Assembly (NCBI RefSeq): GCF_039634365.2
Contig: NZ_CP155079.2
Span: 2,046,001-2,110,000, forward strand
Direction: 5' to 3'
Origin: Mucilaginibacter sp. PAMB04168
Lineage (GTDB): Bacteria > Bacteroidota > Bacteroidia > Sphingobacteriales > Sphingobacteriaceae
DNA: 64,000 nt
Every line of letters starts with the position of its first letter. Positions within the stretch are counted from its first letter, which is position 1. Of the stretch, positions 1-10,000 are shown piece after piece. Under the pieces are notes generated by a model, which saw only the letters and a list, made by a program, of their open reading frames with translations, was not told the origin of the DNA and did no database searches. The translations under genes and the position numbers were made by a program.

Positions 1-2352
1 TATACCCAAAAGGATGGCTTGGCTGGCAATTCGGTTCTAAACACGCTGGTTGCTAACAATGGCGATTTGTGGTGCAGTACTTATAATGGCCTGTCGAGGC
101 TTGATGTTAAGCGCCGCGTTTTTACAAATTATAATGGATCTGATGGTTTGCAAAGCAATCAGTTTAATTACAATGCTGCATTAAAGTTGAGGTCCGGGGA
201 GTTGCTGTTCGGTGGCATTTCCGGCTTTAATCTTTTTGATCCGGATAGCATCAGGTCTGTAGCCAGAAGTCCCAAATTGAGGATTAACGATGTTCGCATC
301 GGCAATGCAACCGTAAACGGGAGTAGTGAATTTACCGATGGAAAGCCTATTGCACAGTTAAGGGAGATTACTGTACCCTATAACGAAGCTACCATTGCAA
401 TTGAGTATACAGCACTGGAATATTCATTGCCGGATAAAATAAATTACGCCTATTATCTTGAAGGCTGGGATCATGGTTGGAATTCGGTTGGCAAATTGCA
501 AACGGCGTATTATACCCGTTTAAATGAGGGTAGTTACCGCCTGCATATCAAAGCTTCTGATACGCAGGGTAAGTGGTCGGCCGGGCAGTTAACTATCGAA
601 ATCACCATTTTGCCGCCATGGTACCGAACCTGGTGGGCATATCTGCTGTATATCGGCGTTGGAGGCGCCACTTTATATTGGTTCTGGTTATACCGGAGTC
701 GCCAACAGCAGCTCAGGTATGAAGTGCAGATTGCGAATCTGAATATGGAGCGTGAAAAAGAGTTGAATGAGAAGAAGCTCTCCTTTTTTACCAATGTCTC
801 TCATGAGTTTCGCACACCGCTTACGCTTATCATCAATCCAATAAAAGATCTGCTGAGCCAAAACAAAGGCCAAAACGACGAACTTAATGTTATTTATCGA
901 AATGCCCGCCGATTATTGGGGCTTGTAGACCACCTGCTTTTATTCCGCAAAACCGAGACAGAGAACGCAAGTCTTCGGGTATCCAGAATGAATTTTGTAA
1001 CCATCTGTAATGAGGTGTTTATGTGCTTTACTCATCAGGCAAAAATAAAGCACCTTAAGTACACGCTGGTTGTTTCCAATGAGCAGATGGAGGTTTATGC
1101 CGACCGCGAAAAAATTGAGATAGCACTTTTTAATCTCATATCTAATGCCATAAAATTTACCCCCGATGGCGGCGAAATCCAGGTGATGGTGCACGACGAT
1201 GGCAGCCAGGTGTTTTTCGAAATCGCAGATAGTGGCATTGGCATTAGCGCTGATGTCGGCGAAATGTTGTTTGATAAATTTTTCAGAATAAAGGATAAGC
1301 ATTATTCTAAAACCGGATTTGGAATAGGCCTGTACTTGGTTAAGAATTTTATTGACAGTCACTTCGGCAAGATCTATTACCATGCGAGCAAACTGGGAGG
1401 TACAACTTTTATCATGAGTTTGCCTAAAGGCAATGCTCATTTCTCTGAAGAACAAATCGATGAAACAATTATCTCCCCAACGCACATAAACGAATTAATC
1501 GATCATGACAATAAAGACATTCTTCCGGAGGAGGAGAGTAATAATCTGGAATTACTAATTTCTGATAAACAAACTATCCTGGTGATTGATGACAATGACC
1601 AGATCCGGAATTATATCAAAAAACTCCTGACGCCTGAATACAGGGTGATTGAATCGGAAGATGGGCAGGCCGGATTGAAATTAATTAAGATAAACTTACC
1701 TGATCTGGTGCTTAGTGATATAGTGATGGGTGAACTTAACGGTATTGAACTGTGCAAAATACTTAAAGACGATAACGCGACCAATCATATTCCCATCATA
1801 CTGCTTACCGGAAATGCCACGCCGGAGTTGATGTTGAAGAGTATCAATGAAGGTGCAGCAGACTTTATCAGTAAGCCGTTTGAGAAGGATGTTTTGCTTG
1901 CAAAAGTTAAAAGTGTGCTCCGCAGCAAAAAAGAGTTGCAGAATTACTTTTACCAGGAGATAACCTCTAAGAATACTATTAAAAATGTTTCAGAAGAGCA
2001 TAAGGATTTTCTTTATAAATGTATCAGCATAATTGAGGCGCATCTTACCGATCCTGCATTTGACGTAGAGAGCTTGGCCAGGATGATGAAGATGAGTTAT
2101 CCTACGTTATTTAAGCGTATCAAGTCAACCACCGGTAAATCCATTAACAACTTTATACGCTTTGTTCGCCTACGTAAGGCTGCCGAATTGTTGATCCGTA
2201 CAAACTGTAATGTTAATGAGGCAGCGTTTCAGGTAGGAATAAACGATCTGAAATATTTTCGCGAACAATTTCACAAACAATTTGACCTCAACCCATCCGA
2301 GTTTCTGAAAAAGCACCGGGCTAATTTCCAAACCACCTACCGGGTGGAGTAA
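1..2352 (+). CDS. Hybrid two-component system sensor/regulator (HTCS), 5'-truncated by window edge
   Basis: The reading frame is open from base 1, and the first codons continue a YTxKDGL-type beta-propeller blade, so the true start lies upstream. Visible in order: the last Reg_prop blades, a Y_Y_Y domain (about 350-600), one membrane segment (about 630-690), a HisKA domain with the SHEFRTPL box (His codon 802-804), a HATPase with GIGL-type glycine box near 1320, a receiver domain with phospho-acceptor Asp in the LVLSDIVMG stretch (codon 1717-1719) and KPF lysine, and a C-terminal AraC-type helix-turn-helix (about 2030-2340). This is the one-protein sensor/regulator architecture that controls PULs in Bacteroidota: the periplasmic part senses an oligosaccharide and the AraC domain binds DNA. 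Its likely targets are the promoters with C-box repeats at 2431, 14201, 15335 and 20332. Family call is firm; ligand is unknown. Confidence 0.97.
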   Translation, partial: YTQKDGLAGNSVLNTLVANNGDLWCSTYNGLSRLDVKRRVFTNYNGSDGLQSNQFNYNAALKLRSGELLFGGISGFNLFDPDSIRSVARSPKLRINDVRIGNATVNGSSEFTDGKPIAQLREITVPYNEATIAIEYTALEYSLPDKINYAYYLEGWDHGWNSVGKLQTAYYTRLNEGSYRLHIKASDTQGKWSAGQLTIEITILPPWYRTWWAYLLYIGVGGATLYWFWLYRSRQQQLRYEVQIANLNMEREKELNEKKLSFFTNVSHEFRTPLTLIINPIKDLLSQNKGQNDELNVIYRNARRLLGLVDHLLLFRKTETENASLRVSRMNFVTICNEVFMCFTHQAKIKHLKYTLVVSNEQMEVYADREKIEIALFNLISNAIKFTPDGGEIQVMVHDDGSQVFFEIADSGIGISADVGEMLFDKFFRIKDKHYSKTGFGIGLYLVKNFIDSHFGKIYYHASKLGGTTFIMSLPKGNAHFSEEQIDETIISPTHINELIDHDNKDILPEEESNNLELLISDKQTILVIDDNDQIRNYIKKLLTPEYRVIESEDGQAGLKLIKINLPDLVLSDIVMGELNGIELCKILKDDNATNHIPIILLTGNATPELMLKSINEGAADFISKPFEKDVLLAKVKSVLRSKKELQNYFYQEITSKNTIKNVSEEHKDFLYKCISIIEAHLTDPAFDVESLARMMKMSYPTLFKRIKSTTGKSINNFIRFVRLRKAAELLIRTNCNVNEAAFQVGINDLKYFREQFHKQFDLNPSEFLKKHRANFQTTYRVE

Positions 2353-2684
2353 TTTCTTGTGAACGGTAAGCTCTGTCAGTTTGGGAAACCTGGAGCTAAA
2401 TTATTGCGAATTACGCGATTTAACAAAAATACCCCCTAAGATTTACCATTCAATCCCCCTACAATTAGATGATTTTCTCTTTATTTCGTAGCCGGACTTA
2501 TAATGAAACCAATTATATTGAAGGGTAAACTTGCTTTTCGGCTTTATATTGAAAATTCTAAATATAGTTATCCGGACAAAAGTCAGGGAAAAAAATGACC
2601 GGCTTTTGCGTAGGGGCGTGCATTTTGCATGTCAAGTAAGTGTGAAGGAACAGACTAAAGAGTGGCGTTAAATAAAATTACATA
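2353..2684. other. Intergenic region with promoter and long leader of the enzyme operon
   Basis: This 332-bp non-coding gap separates the HTCS gene from the GH88 gene. It contains the C-box direct repeat and -7-like element listed separately, then roughly 190 bp of AT-rich leader with an ACCAATT motif at 2508-2514. I see no convincing terminator for the HTCS gene. Confidence 0.7.
2431..2489 (+). promoter_or_regulatory. Candidate HTCS operator (C-box direct repeat) plus -7-like element, GH88 operon
   Basis: CCCCC at 2432-2436 repeats at 2455-2459, each followed by T and A, giving a 23-bp period, about two helix turns. A TTTATTTCG element at 2480-2488 lies 33 bp after the start of the second box. 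It resembles the Bacteroidota -7 element (TAnnTTTG). The same layout occurs at three other promoters of this locus. The assignment to the HTCS is an inference. Confidence 0.6.
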
Positions 2685-3887
2685 ATGCGATTAACAAGTA
2701 TTGCAATTGTTTGCCTGATAGGTATTTTGACCATATCATCAACGTACGCACAAAAGGCCACGGGCTTCAAGAAAGATAAGGCGCTGCTGGGTTCCTTAAG
2801 CCAGCAGTTTAAGGATGGCGGGTCCCAGTACAAGCTGCTGGCTGCGCGGTTGAAGGCAGACCGCTTCCCTAAAACCTACTATGCCAAAACCGACAGTTTG
2901 GAGACCAGCGGCTCGGGCTGGTGGTGCAGCGGCTTTTACCCCGGCACGCTCTTTTACCTGTACAGGCAAACCCATGATAAGGCACTGCTGGCCGAGGCCA
3001 ACCGTATCCTTTTGCCACTGGAAAAAGAACAGTATAACAAATCGACCCATGATCTGGGCTTTATGATGTACTGCAGCTTTGGCAACGCCTTAAAGGTTGA
3101 CCCCAAGCCCCGCTATAAGCAAATACTGCTGAACAGCGCCAAATCCCTGTGCACCCGTTTTGACCCCAAGGTGGGCTGCATTAAATCATGGGATTCCAAA
3201 AAGCCGGAGTTTTTGGTGATCATTGATAACATGATGAATTTGGAACTGCTGTTCTGGGCCACCCGGGTAACCGGTGATTCGAGCTTTTACAAGATAGCGT
3301 TAACCCATGCCAATACCACAATGAAGAACCACTTCAGAGCCGATTACAGCTCATACCATGTTATCGACTATAACCCCCAGACAGGCGCCGTACAACAAAA
3401 GCGTACCGCCCAGGGCTACGCCAATGAGTCGGCCTGGGCCCGGGGGCAGGCCTGGGGCTTGTATGGCTATACGGTAATGTACCGCCATACCCGCGATAAG
3501 AAGTACCTGGTGCAGGCCAATCACATTGCGCAGTTTATCCTGGGCCACCCCAACCTGCCAAAAGACAAGATACCGTACTGGGATTTCAATGCGCCTGACA
3601 TTCCCAGGGCCTTGAGGGATGCCTCGGCAGGAGCGGTGATGGCATCGGCCCTGCTGGAGCTGTGCACTTATACGGATAAAGCCATGGCACAGCGCTACTT
3701 CGGCAGTGCGCAAACGATGCTCAAAAGCCTGTCGGCAGCGCCATACAAGGCAGCACTGGGCAGTAACGGCGGCTTTATTCTGCAGCACAGCGTTGGGCAC
3801 ATACCCCAGGGCACCGAAGTGGATGTACCCCTTACCTATGCCGACTACTACTTTATAGAGGCACTGGAGCGGTATAAAACATTGTAG
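2685..3887 (+). CDS. GH88 family unsaturated glucuronyl hydrolase
   Basis: 400 aa with a signal peptide (cleavage near residue 22, after TYA-Q). It matches the GH88 (alpha/alpha)6-barrel family: a WWCSGFYPGTLFYLY stretch, HDLGFMM with Asp123 and IIDNMMNLELLFWA with Asp181, which correspond to the two catalytic aspartates of the family. GH88 enzymes hydrate the C4=C5 double bond of a terminal unsaturated uronic acid left by a polysaccharide lyase and so release it. It is the first gene of a tight enzyme operon (14 bp to the next gene) under a C-box promoter. No polysaccharide lyase is visible in this locus, so its substrate supply is unexplained; a lyase could lie upstream of the window. GC content looks higher in this gene than in its neighbours. 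Confidence 0.9.
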   Translation: MRLTSIAIVCLIGILTISSTYAQKATGFKKDKALLGSLSQQFKDGGSQYKLLAARLKADRFPKTYYAKTDSLETSGSGWWCSGFYPGTLFYLYRQTHDKALLAEANRILLPLEKEQYNKSTHDLGFMMYCSFGNALKVDPKPRYKQILLNSAKSLCTRFDPKVGCIKSWDSKKPEFLVIIDNMMNLELLFWATRVTGDSSFYKIALTHANTTMKNHFRADYSSYHVIDYNPQTGAVQQKRTAQGYANESAWARGQAWGLYGYTVMYRHTRDKKYLVQANHIAQFILGHPNLPKDKIPYWDFNAPDIPRALRDASAGAVMASALLELCTYTDKAMAQRYFGSAQTMLKSLSAAPYKAALGSNGGFILQHSVGHIPQGTEVDVPLTYADYYFIEALERYKTL

Positions 3888-3901
3888 TAATTTGGCGGCT
3901 T

Positions 3902-5131
3902 ATGTTTCAGAAAAATAAAATATTACTGTTGCTGGTCTTGATGCCTCTCATAGCATCCGGGCAGCGCAAAGCGAAGCAAAACACCAGGGAAACGTGGTTG
4001 GCTTATATGGACCGCATTGCCAGGCCGGTGATATACAACCTGGCGCAGGGCAAGCTGAAGGCCAATATGCCGGTGGAGTTTTCTGAGCATGTCGACAATA
4101 GGGCTTCAAGGTCACGGGTTGCTTATTTGGAAGCATTTGGTCGCACACTGTCGGGTATTGCGCCGTGGCTGCAGCTTGAAGGCGGGAGTGAGAAGGAAAT
4201 AAAGCTGCGTAACCAGTACAGGCAATGGGTAGTGGCGGGCATTGCAAATGCTGTAAATCCGCAATCTGCCGATTACATGGAGTGGAATGGTGGGCAACCG
4301 CTGGTAGATGCCTCGTTTCTTGCTTTAGCACTCATCAGGGCACCCTGGATATGGGAGCACCTGGATAAAACGGCAAAAGCCCAGGTGGTGGCAGCTTTTC
4401 TGCTTACCCGCAACACTGTTCCGGTATATAGCAACTGGATATTGTTTACAGGAGCTATTGAGACGTTTTTTGATAAATACGGTTTAGACTACGACCCTGT
4501 AAGAGTAGAATTTGCAATCAGAGAGTTTACACAGCATTGGTACACAGGCGATGGGATGTATGCAGATGGAATGAGCTTTCACCTCGATTACTATAATAGT
4601 ATTGTTATTCAGCCTTACCTCAGCGATATTTTGGATGTAATGGCAGATAAACAAAAACGCTACCTGCGTGAAAGGGATCAGGTAATGCAAATTGGGCAGC
4701 GGTATGCACAAATTTTGGAACGCTCGGTTAATACAGACGGTAGTTATCCTACGTATGGCCGTTCAATCGTTTACCGCGGAGGAGTATTTCATCACCTGGC
4801 CAACGTAGCGCTTAAAAAACAATTGCCGTCGTCTATTTCACCGGCGCAGGTAAAAGAAGCTTTGACAGCTGTTATGAAAAAGACCATAGATGCGCCGCAA
4901 ACCTTCACCAGTTCCGGCTGGCTAAATATTGGTTTGTATGGTAAACAGCCTGGCCTGGCCGAAGGATATATAACCACCGGGAGCGGCTACCTTTGTTGCA
5001 CACTGTTCCTGCCTTTGGGCTTACCCGATACTGATGATTTCTGGTCGTCGGCGCCGCAGCCATGGACGGCGGTAAAAATCTGGAGTGGACAGGATGTGCC
5101 TGCCGACCATGCCCTGGAACTTAGAAAATAA
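3902..5131 (+). CDS. DUF2264 domain protein (short form), putative glycoside hydrolase of GH154 type
   Basis: 409 aa with a signal peptide (cleavage near ASG-Q, residue 20). The whole mature protein is a DUF2264 domain, an (alpha/alpha)-toroid fold like GH88/GH105. Recognisable stretches are EFGxxxSGIAPWLQLEG near residue 80, NWILFTGAIETFF near 180 and GDGMYADGMSFHLDYYNS near 220. From memory, some DUF2264 proteins are beta-glucuronidases acting on arabinogalactan (family GH154); that link is family knowledge, not something the sequence proves. It sits 14 bp after GH88 and 9 bp before a GH43, so it is almost surely co-transcribed. A longer paralogue lies at 36163. Confidence 0.85.
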   Translation: MFQKNKILLLLVLMPLIASGQRKAKQNTRETWLAYMDRIARPVIYNLAQGKLKANMPVEFSEHVDNRASRSRVAYLEAFGRTLSGIAPWLQLEGGSEKEIKLRNQYRQWVVAGIANAVNPQSADYMEWNGGQPLVDASFLALALIRAPWIWEHLDKTAKAQVVAAFLLTRNTVPVYSNWILFTGAIETFFDKYGLDYDPVRVEFAIREFTQHWYTGDGMYADGMSFHLDYYNSIVIQPYLSDILDVMADKQKRYLRERDQVMQIGQRYAQILERSVNTDGSYPTYGRSIVYRGGVFHHLANVALKKQLPSSISPAQVKEALTAVMKKTIDAPQTFTSSGWLNIGLYGKQPGLAEGYITTGSGYLCCTLFLPLGLPDTDDFWSSAPQPWTAVKIWSGQDVPADHALELRK

Positions 5132-5140
5132 ACATGCCTT

Positions 5141-6250
5141 ATGAAAACGTTTAATCAAATAAAATACCTGATCTTATTATTCATACTCCCTGCTTTATAC
5201 GCTCACGGGCAACGCAATAACTTTACACCTGGCGAAATCTGGCCCGATGATAAAGGCGTGCATATTAATGCTCACGGTGGCGGCATAATGTATCAAAAAG
5301 GGAAGTATTACTGGTTTGGCGAGCACAAAATTGCCGGAGGTGCAGGCAATAGGGCCATGGTTGGTGTACATTGTTACTCATCAAAAGACTTATACAACTG
5401 GAAGGATGAAGGCATTGCTTTAAAGGTGTCTGAAGATACCACAAGCGACATTGCCAAAGGCTGTATTTTAGAACGGCCTAAAGTAGTTTACAATAAGAAA
5501 ACGAAGAAGTACGTGATGTGGTTCCATTTGGAGTTGCGTGGGCAGGGATACAAAGCAGCACGAGCCGGAGTGGCCACAAGTGATCGTATTAATGGCCCGT
5601 ATACCTTTATCAAGAGCTATCGCCCAAATGCCGGTTTTATGCCAATTTATCCGGCCAGAACGCCAGACGCTGAGAAAGTAGATTGCGCCAACATTAAGAA
5701 CCGGAGCGAGGGTTTCTTTTGCAGAGACCTGCCCGGAGGACAAATGGCCAGAGATATGACGGTGTTTGTGGATGATGACGGGAAGGCTTACCATGTGTTC
5801 TCTGCAGAAGAGAACGCCACGCTTGATATGGCAGAACTGACAGACGACTATACCGCTCACACCGGCAAGTTTGCAAGAGTTTACCCGGGGCGCTCAACCG
5901 AAGCGCCGGCTGTATTTAAGCGTAAGGGTATTTACTATATGATTGGCTCAGGCACAACAGGTTGGGATCCAAATCCGGGGCGTTGGTTTTCTGCGCCATC
6001 CATTTGGGGGCCATGGACATATCATGGTAATCCATGTAAAGGGTTGAAAGCGGAAATTACATTTGGCGGGCAAAGTACGCACGTACTGCCGGTACAGGGC
6101 AAAAAAGACGCTTTCATTTTTATGGCCGATAAATGGACGCCGAAAGATGCAATTGATGGGCGTTACCTCTGGCTGCCGGTCAAGTTTAAGGGAGACGAGA
6201 TGGAAATTAATTGGCTGGAAAAATGGGATCTAACGGTATTTGACAAGTAA
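5141..6250 (+). CDS. GH43 family enzyme, exo-beta-1,3-galactanase type (GH43_24-like)
   Basis: 369 aa, signal peptide cleaved near AHG-Q. The N-terminal INAHGGGIMY...YYWFGE motif is typical of the GH43_24/GH43_34 branch. Candidate active-site residues are Glu111 (LERPK), Asp205 (RDMTVFVDDDGKAY), Glu254 (TEAPAVF, acid) and Gln311 (GGQSTHV). The usual GH43 aspartate base is absent from the first strand. In characterised exo-beta-1,3-galactanases of GH43_24 a glutamine takes the base role, and the Asp-Glu-Gln spacing here (49 and 57) is close to the fungal enzyme (50 and 55 as I recall). The Glu111 to Asp205 gap is longer because of an insert around 135-190. Predicted role: trimming the beta-1,3-galactan backbone of type II arabinogalactan in the periplasm. 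The next gene starts one base after its stop. Confidence 0.82.
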   Translation: MKTFNQIKYLILLFILPALYAHGQRNNFTPGEIWPDDKGVHINAHGGGIMYQKGKYYWFGEHKIAGGAGNRAMVGVHCYSSKDLYNWKDEGIALKVSEDTTSDIAKGCILERPKVVYNKKTKKYVMWFHLELRGQGYKAARAGVATSDRINGPYTFIKSYRPNAGFMPIYPARTPDAEKVDCANIKNRSEGFFCRDLPGGQMARDMTVFVDDDGKAYHVFSAEENATLDMAELTDDYTAHTGKFARVYPGRSTEAPAVFKRKGIYYMIGSGTTGWDPNPGRWFSAPSIWGPWTYHGNPCKGLKAEITFGGQSTHVLPVQGKKDAFIFMADKWTPKDAIDGRYLWLPVKFKGDEMEINWLEKWDLTVFDK

Positions 6251-6251
6251 A

Positions 6252-8102
6252 ATGATCAAGATAATTCTGACAGGAGTACTGTTGGCAACGGGATTGCTAG
6301 CCACTGCACAAAATAATTTAATTACTAATATAGGGAACCGCAAGGCCGTTAGCCTGAACGGCACCTGGCAGTATATTGTTGACCCGTATGAAACTGGGTT
6401 TTACGATTACCGCTACAAAGAACTGCGCGAAGACCACCCGGATGCGTATTGGAATACCGATGTACCCACCGACCGCAGTGAAAAAAAAGAACATGGTTAT
6501 ACCGACAAATACACCTTACATGTACCAGGTGACTGGAACCATCAAAAACCGGAGTTTGTGTATTACGAAGGTACTGTATGGTATAAGAAGACGTTTAATT
6601 ACCCTAAAACGACTGCCGGCAATAAATACTACTTGTATTTTGGTGCTGTAAATTACCGGGCCGATGTTTACCTGAACGGCAAAAAGCTCGGCATGCACAA
6701 AGGTGGCTTTACTCCCTTTAACTTTGAAGTGCCCGCAACGCTGCTTAAAGAAACCGGCAACTTTCTGGTAGTAAAGGTAGATAACAAGCGCGATGCCAAT
6801 GAGGTACCCACGCTCAACACCGATTGGTGGAACTACGGCGGCATAACCCGCAATGTAAAGCTGATTGAGGTGCCTCAAAAATTTATACAGGATTACGTCA
6901 TCCAGCTTAAAAGGCCGCAGCCAGGCAAAGCACCGGCCAAATCACCATTGGCAGAAGGCTGGGTGAAACTTAGCCAGCAGCCTGCGGCTAATGAAATGAT
7001 CAGTATTGAAATTCCGGAGCTGAAATACAAAAAGCAGATACCGGCTACCGCTCAGGTTACTAGGCTAAGCATCAATTTACCTAAAGTGCAATTGTGGTCG
7101 CCGCTACAACCCAAACTGTACAAAGTATTAGTAAGTACTGCAACTGATAGGGTAGAAGATAAAATAGGTTTCAGAACAATTGAGGCATACGGTAAACAGG
7201 TATTACTTAATGGCAAACCGCTGTTTATGCGCGGCATTAGTATACATGGCGAGATACCACAGGATGTAAGACGCGCTTACAGCGAGGCGGATGCCCGGCA
7301 ACTGCTGGGTCAGGCTTGTGAACTGGGCTGCAATATGGTAAGATTAGCACACTATCCGCACGACGAAACAATGACGCGTTTGGCCGATTCGCTGGGCATA
7401 GTGGTATGGTCTGAGATACCGGTGTACTGGACTATTAACTTTGGCAGTGCCGAGGTGTTAGCCAAGGCCAAGGTGCAACTTAACGAGATGATTACCCGCG
7501 ACCATAACCGCGCCAGCGTCATTATTTGGTCGGTAGGTAACGAAACACCTATCAGTCAAACCCGAACTAATTTTATGAAAAGCCTGATTACGGCTGCGCG
7601 TGAGCTCGACAACACCCGCATGATATCTGCAGCTCTGGAAGTGAACTATAATTCGGGTAAAAATCTCAATTTGATTGACGATCCTCTGGGCGAATTTGTT
7701 GATCTGGTAGCGTTTAACGAATACCTTGGCTGGTACGGCGGCCTGCCCGATAAGTGCCGAACTACTAACTGGGGCACTGTTTACAACAAACCCTTATTTG
7801 TTAGTGAAACAGGTGCCGAGGGTAAAACCGGCTTCCATGCCGATTCGCTTACTCGCTTCAGTGAAGAATACCAGGCTTGGTATTACCGCGAGCAGATAGC
7901 TATGCTCAAGCGCATGCCCGATAATTATGTAGGCATTTCACCCTGGGTACTGGCAGATTTTCGTTCACCCAAGCGTAACAACCCGCTTTACCAGGAAGGC
8001 TGGAACCGCAAGGGCTTGTATGACGACAAGGGAAATAAAAAACAAGCGTTTTATATTCTTCAACAATATTATCAAGACATCGCGCAAAAAACAGGCAAAT
8101 AG
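6252..8102 (+). CDS. GH2 beta-glucuronidase-type enzyme
   Basis: 616 aa from the ATG at 6252. A TTG twelve bases earlier overlaps the previous stop and would put MTSK before a normal signal peptide, so I prefer the ATG. Order: signal peptide, GH2 sugar-binding jelly roll (about 30-210, including WWNYGGITR), Ig-like domain, TIM barrel from about 310. The acid/base is Glu431 (WSVGNE) and the nucleophile Glu519 (VSETGAEG). A C-terminal N585-R-K587 followed by GLYDDKG aligns with the NxK motif that binds the uronate carboxylate in beta-glucuronidases. This supports removal of beta-linked glucuronic acid rather than galactose. It is embedded in the operon (20 bp to GH35). Aglycone specificity is unknown. 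Confidence 0.88.
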   Translation: MIKIILTGVLLATGLLATAQNNLITNIGNRKAVSLNGTWQYIVDPYETGFYDYRYKELREDHPDAYWNTDVPTDRSEKKEHGYTDKYTLHVPGDWNHQKPEFVYYEGTVWYKKTFNYPKTTAGNKYYLYFGAVNYRADVYLNGKKLGMHKGGFTPFNFEVPATLLKETGNFLVVKVDNKRDANEVPTLNTDWWNYGGITRNVKLIEVPQKFIQDYVIQLKRPQPGKAPAKSPLAEGWVKLSQQPAANEMISIEIPELKYKKQIPATAQVTRLSINLPKVQLWSPLQPKLYKVLVSTATDRVEDKIGFRTIEAYGKQVLLNGKPLFMRGISIHGEIPQDVRRAYSEADARQLLGQACELGCNMVRLAHYPHDETMTRLADSLGIVVWSEIPVYWTINFGSAEVLAKAKVQLNEMITRDHNRASVIIWSVGNETPISQTRTNFMKSLITAARELDNTRMISAALEVNYNSGKNLNLIDDPLGEFVDLVAFNEYLGWYGGLPDKCRTTNWGTVYNKPLFVSETGAEGKTGFHADSLTRFSEEYQAWYYREQIAMLKRMPDNYVGISPWVLADFRSPKRNNPLYQEGWNRKGLYDDKGNKKQAFYILQQYYQDIAQKTGK

Positions 8103-8122
8103 GTTCAACAATAACAATTACT

Positions 8123-9961
8123 ATGATGATAAAAGTAAAGTGGCTTGCATTAGCCATTGGTGCCATTATATTGTGCCATGCTCCGGTCAAAGCACAAACA
8201 AAACATTCATTTTCATTAGGCGAGCAGGACTTTCTGCTCGACGGGAAGCCTTTCCAGATGATAAGCGGAGAAATGCACTATCCGCGTGTGCCGCGCGAAG
8301 CCTGGCGAGACCGGATGAAGATGGCCAAAGCCATGGGGCTAAATACCATCGGCACCTATGTGTTCTGGAATTTACATGAACCCCAAAAAGGCGTTTTTGA
8401 TTTTACAGGCAACAATGATATTGTTGAATTTGTACGCATTGCCCAGCAAGAGGGGCTGTGGGTTGTTCTACGGCCAAGCCCGTATGTATGCGCGGAATGG
8501 GAATTCGGCGGCTATCCGTACTGGCTGCAAAACGAGAAGGGGCTGGTTGTTAGGAGTAAGGAGGCCCAGTACCTGAAAGAATATAAGGCATACATCGATG
8601 AAGTAGGTAAAAGGCTGGCCCCCATGCAGATAAATCACGGTGGCAATATTTTGATGGTACAGATTGAAAATGAGTATGGTTCATACGGCAGTGATAAAGA
8701 ATACCTGGCTATTAATCAAAAAATGTTTAAAGAAGCCGGTTTTGATGGTTTGCTTTACACCTGCGACCCTGCTGCTGATGCTACAAACGGCCACCTGGAA
8801 GGACTTCTACCCGCAATTAACGGCTTGGATAACCCTGCCAAAGTAAAAGCGCTGGTAAATAAACTGCACAATGGAAAAGGGCCGTACTACATTGCCGAAT
8901 GGTATCCGGCTTGGTTTGACTGGTGGGGAGCACCTCATCATACTGTGCCTGCCCAAGCCTATGCCGGTAGGTTAGATTCGGTGCTAACCGCTGGTATGTC
9001 TATCAATATGTACATGTTTCATGGTGGTACAACGCGCGGCTTTATGAATGGCGCCAACTATAAAGATACCAGCCCTTATGAACCGCAAACCAGCAGTTAC
9101 GATTATGATGCCCCTCTGGATGAAGCTGGTAATCCTACTGCTAAATATCTGAAATTTAGGGAGGTTATTCAACGCAGTTTACCAAAAGGGCAGGCGTTGC
9201 CACAGGTGCCTGCAGCGAAACCAGCTATGCAAATTAGTCCGGTTACCTTGAGCCAAGCCGCCGTTTTGTTAAATAATCTGCCTAAAGCTGTAGAAAACCC
9301 AACACCATTAACTTTTGAGGACCTTAAGCAGGATTATGGCTATATGCTATACAGTACAACGGTTGTGGGAGGACGAAATGCTTTATTAAAAGTAAAGCAA
9401 TTAAGAGACTTTGCCATAGTTATGTTGAACGGAAAAACGGTTGGAACCCTGGACCGCAGGACCAAACGCGACAGCATTAACCTGGAGCTCCCTACAGGCA
9501 ACGTTAAACTCGATATACTGGTAGAGAATATGGGCCGCATTAATTTTGGCAAATATCTGCTAGAGAATAAAAAGGGTATCACCGAAAAGGTTTTGCTTGG
9601 TGGTGAGGAAATTAAAGGCTGGAAAATGTACAGATTCCCGATGGCCAATAGCAACGCTTTCCGATTTGTACAAGCAACTCAATCCGGAAATTCTCCCGTT
9701 ATGAAAAAAGGAAGTTTTAATGTAAGTACGCTTGCAGATACCTATCTGGATATGAGTAAGTGGGGAAAAGGGGTTGTTTGGGTAAATGGACATAATTTGG
9801 GTAAGTACTGGAACATTGGCCCTCAGCAAACGATTTATGTGCCCAAAGAATGGCTTAAAAAAGGCAGCAATAGCATCATCGTACTGGATTTACTGACTTA
9901 CAACGAACAAAAGGTAATTACCACCAGTAAGCCTGTGTTAAATATTATGGTAAAAAAGTAA
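8123..9961 (+). CDS. GH35 beta-galactosidase
   Basis: 612 aa with a signal peptide (cleavage near VKA-Q, residue 25). The N-terminal TIM barrel carries the GH35 signature ISGEMHYPRVP and TYVFWNLHEP. The acid/base is Glu184 (QIENEYGSYG) and the nucleophile Glu259 (IAEWYPAWFDWWG). C-terminal beta-sandwich domains (about 370-600) end in the usual GKGVVWVNGHNLGKYWN stretch. GH35 enzymes release terminal beta-galactose from beta-1,3, beta-1,4 or beta-1,6 galactosides by a retaining mechanism. In this operon it would remove galactose side chains or clear galacto-oligosaccharides in the periplasm. Length is normal for bacterial family members. Confidence 0.95.
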   Translation: MMIKVKWLALAIGAIILCHAPVKAQTKHSFSLGEQDFLLDGKPFQMISGEMHYPRVPREAWRDRMKMAKAMGLNTIGTYVFWNLHEPQKGVFDFTGNNDIVEFVRIAQQEGLWVVLRPSPYVCAEWEFGGYPYWLQNEKGLVVRSKEAQYLKEYKAYIDEVGKRLAPMQINHGGNILMVQIENEYGSYGSDKEYLAINQKMFKEAGFDGLLYTCDPAADATNGHLEGLLPAINGLDNPAKVKALVNKLHNGKGPYYIAEWYPAWFDWWGAPHHTVPAQAYAGRLDSVLTAGMSINMYMFHGGTTRGFMNGANYKDTSPYEPQTSSYDYDAPLDEAGNPTAKYLKFREVIQRSLPKGQALPQVPAAKPAMQISPVTLSQAAVLLNNLPKAVENPTPLTFEDLKQDYGYMLYSTTVVGGRNALLKVKQLRDFAIVMLNGKTVGTLDRRTKRDSINLELPTGNVKLDILVENMGRINFGKYLLENKKGITEKVLLGGEEIKGWKMYRFPMANSNAFRFVQATQSGNSPVMKKGSFNVSTLADTYLDMSKWGKGVVWVNGHNLGKYWNIGPQQTIYVPKEWLKKGSNSIIVLDLLTYNEQKVITTSKPVLNIMVKK

Positions 9962-10000
9962 AAGTTGAGTGCCAATAGCATGGCTGAAAGATAATAGCTT

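Noticed and set aside
8020..8379. A 119-codon frame spanning the GH2/GH35 junction.
   Set aside because: It overlaps the ends of two strong genes in another frame and has unnatural composition.
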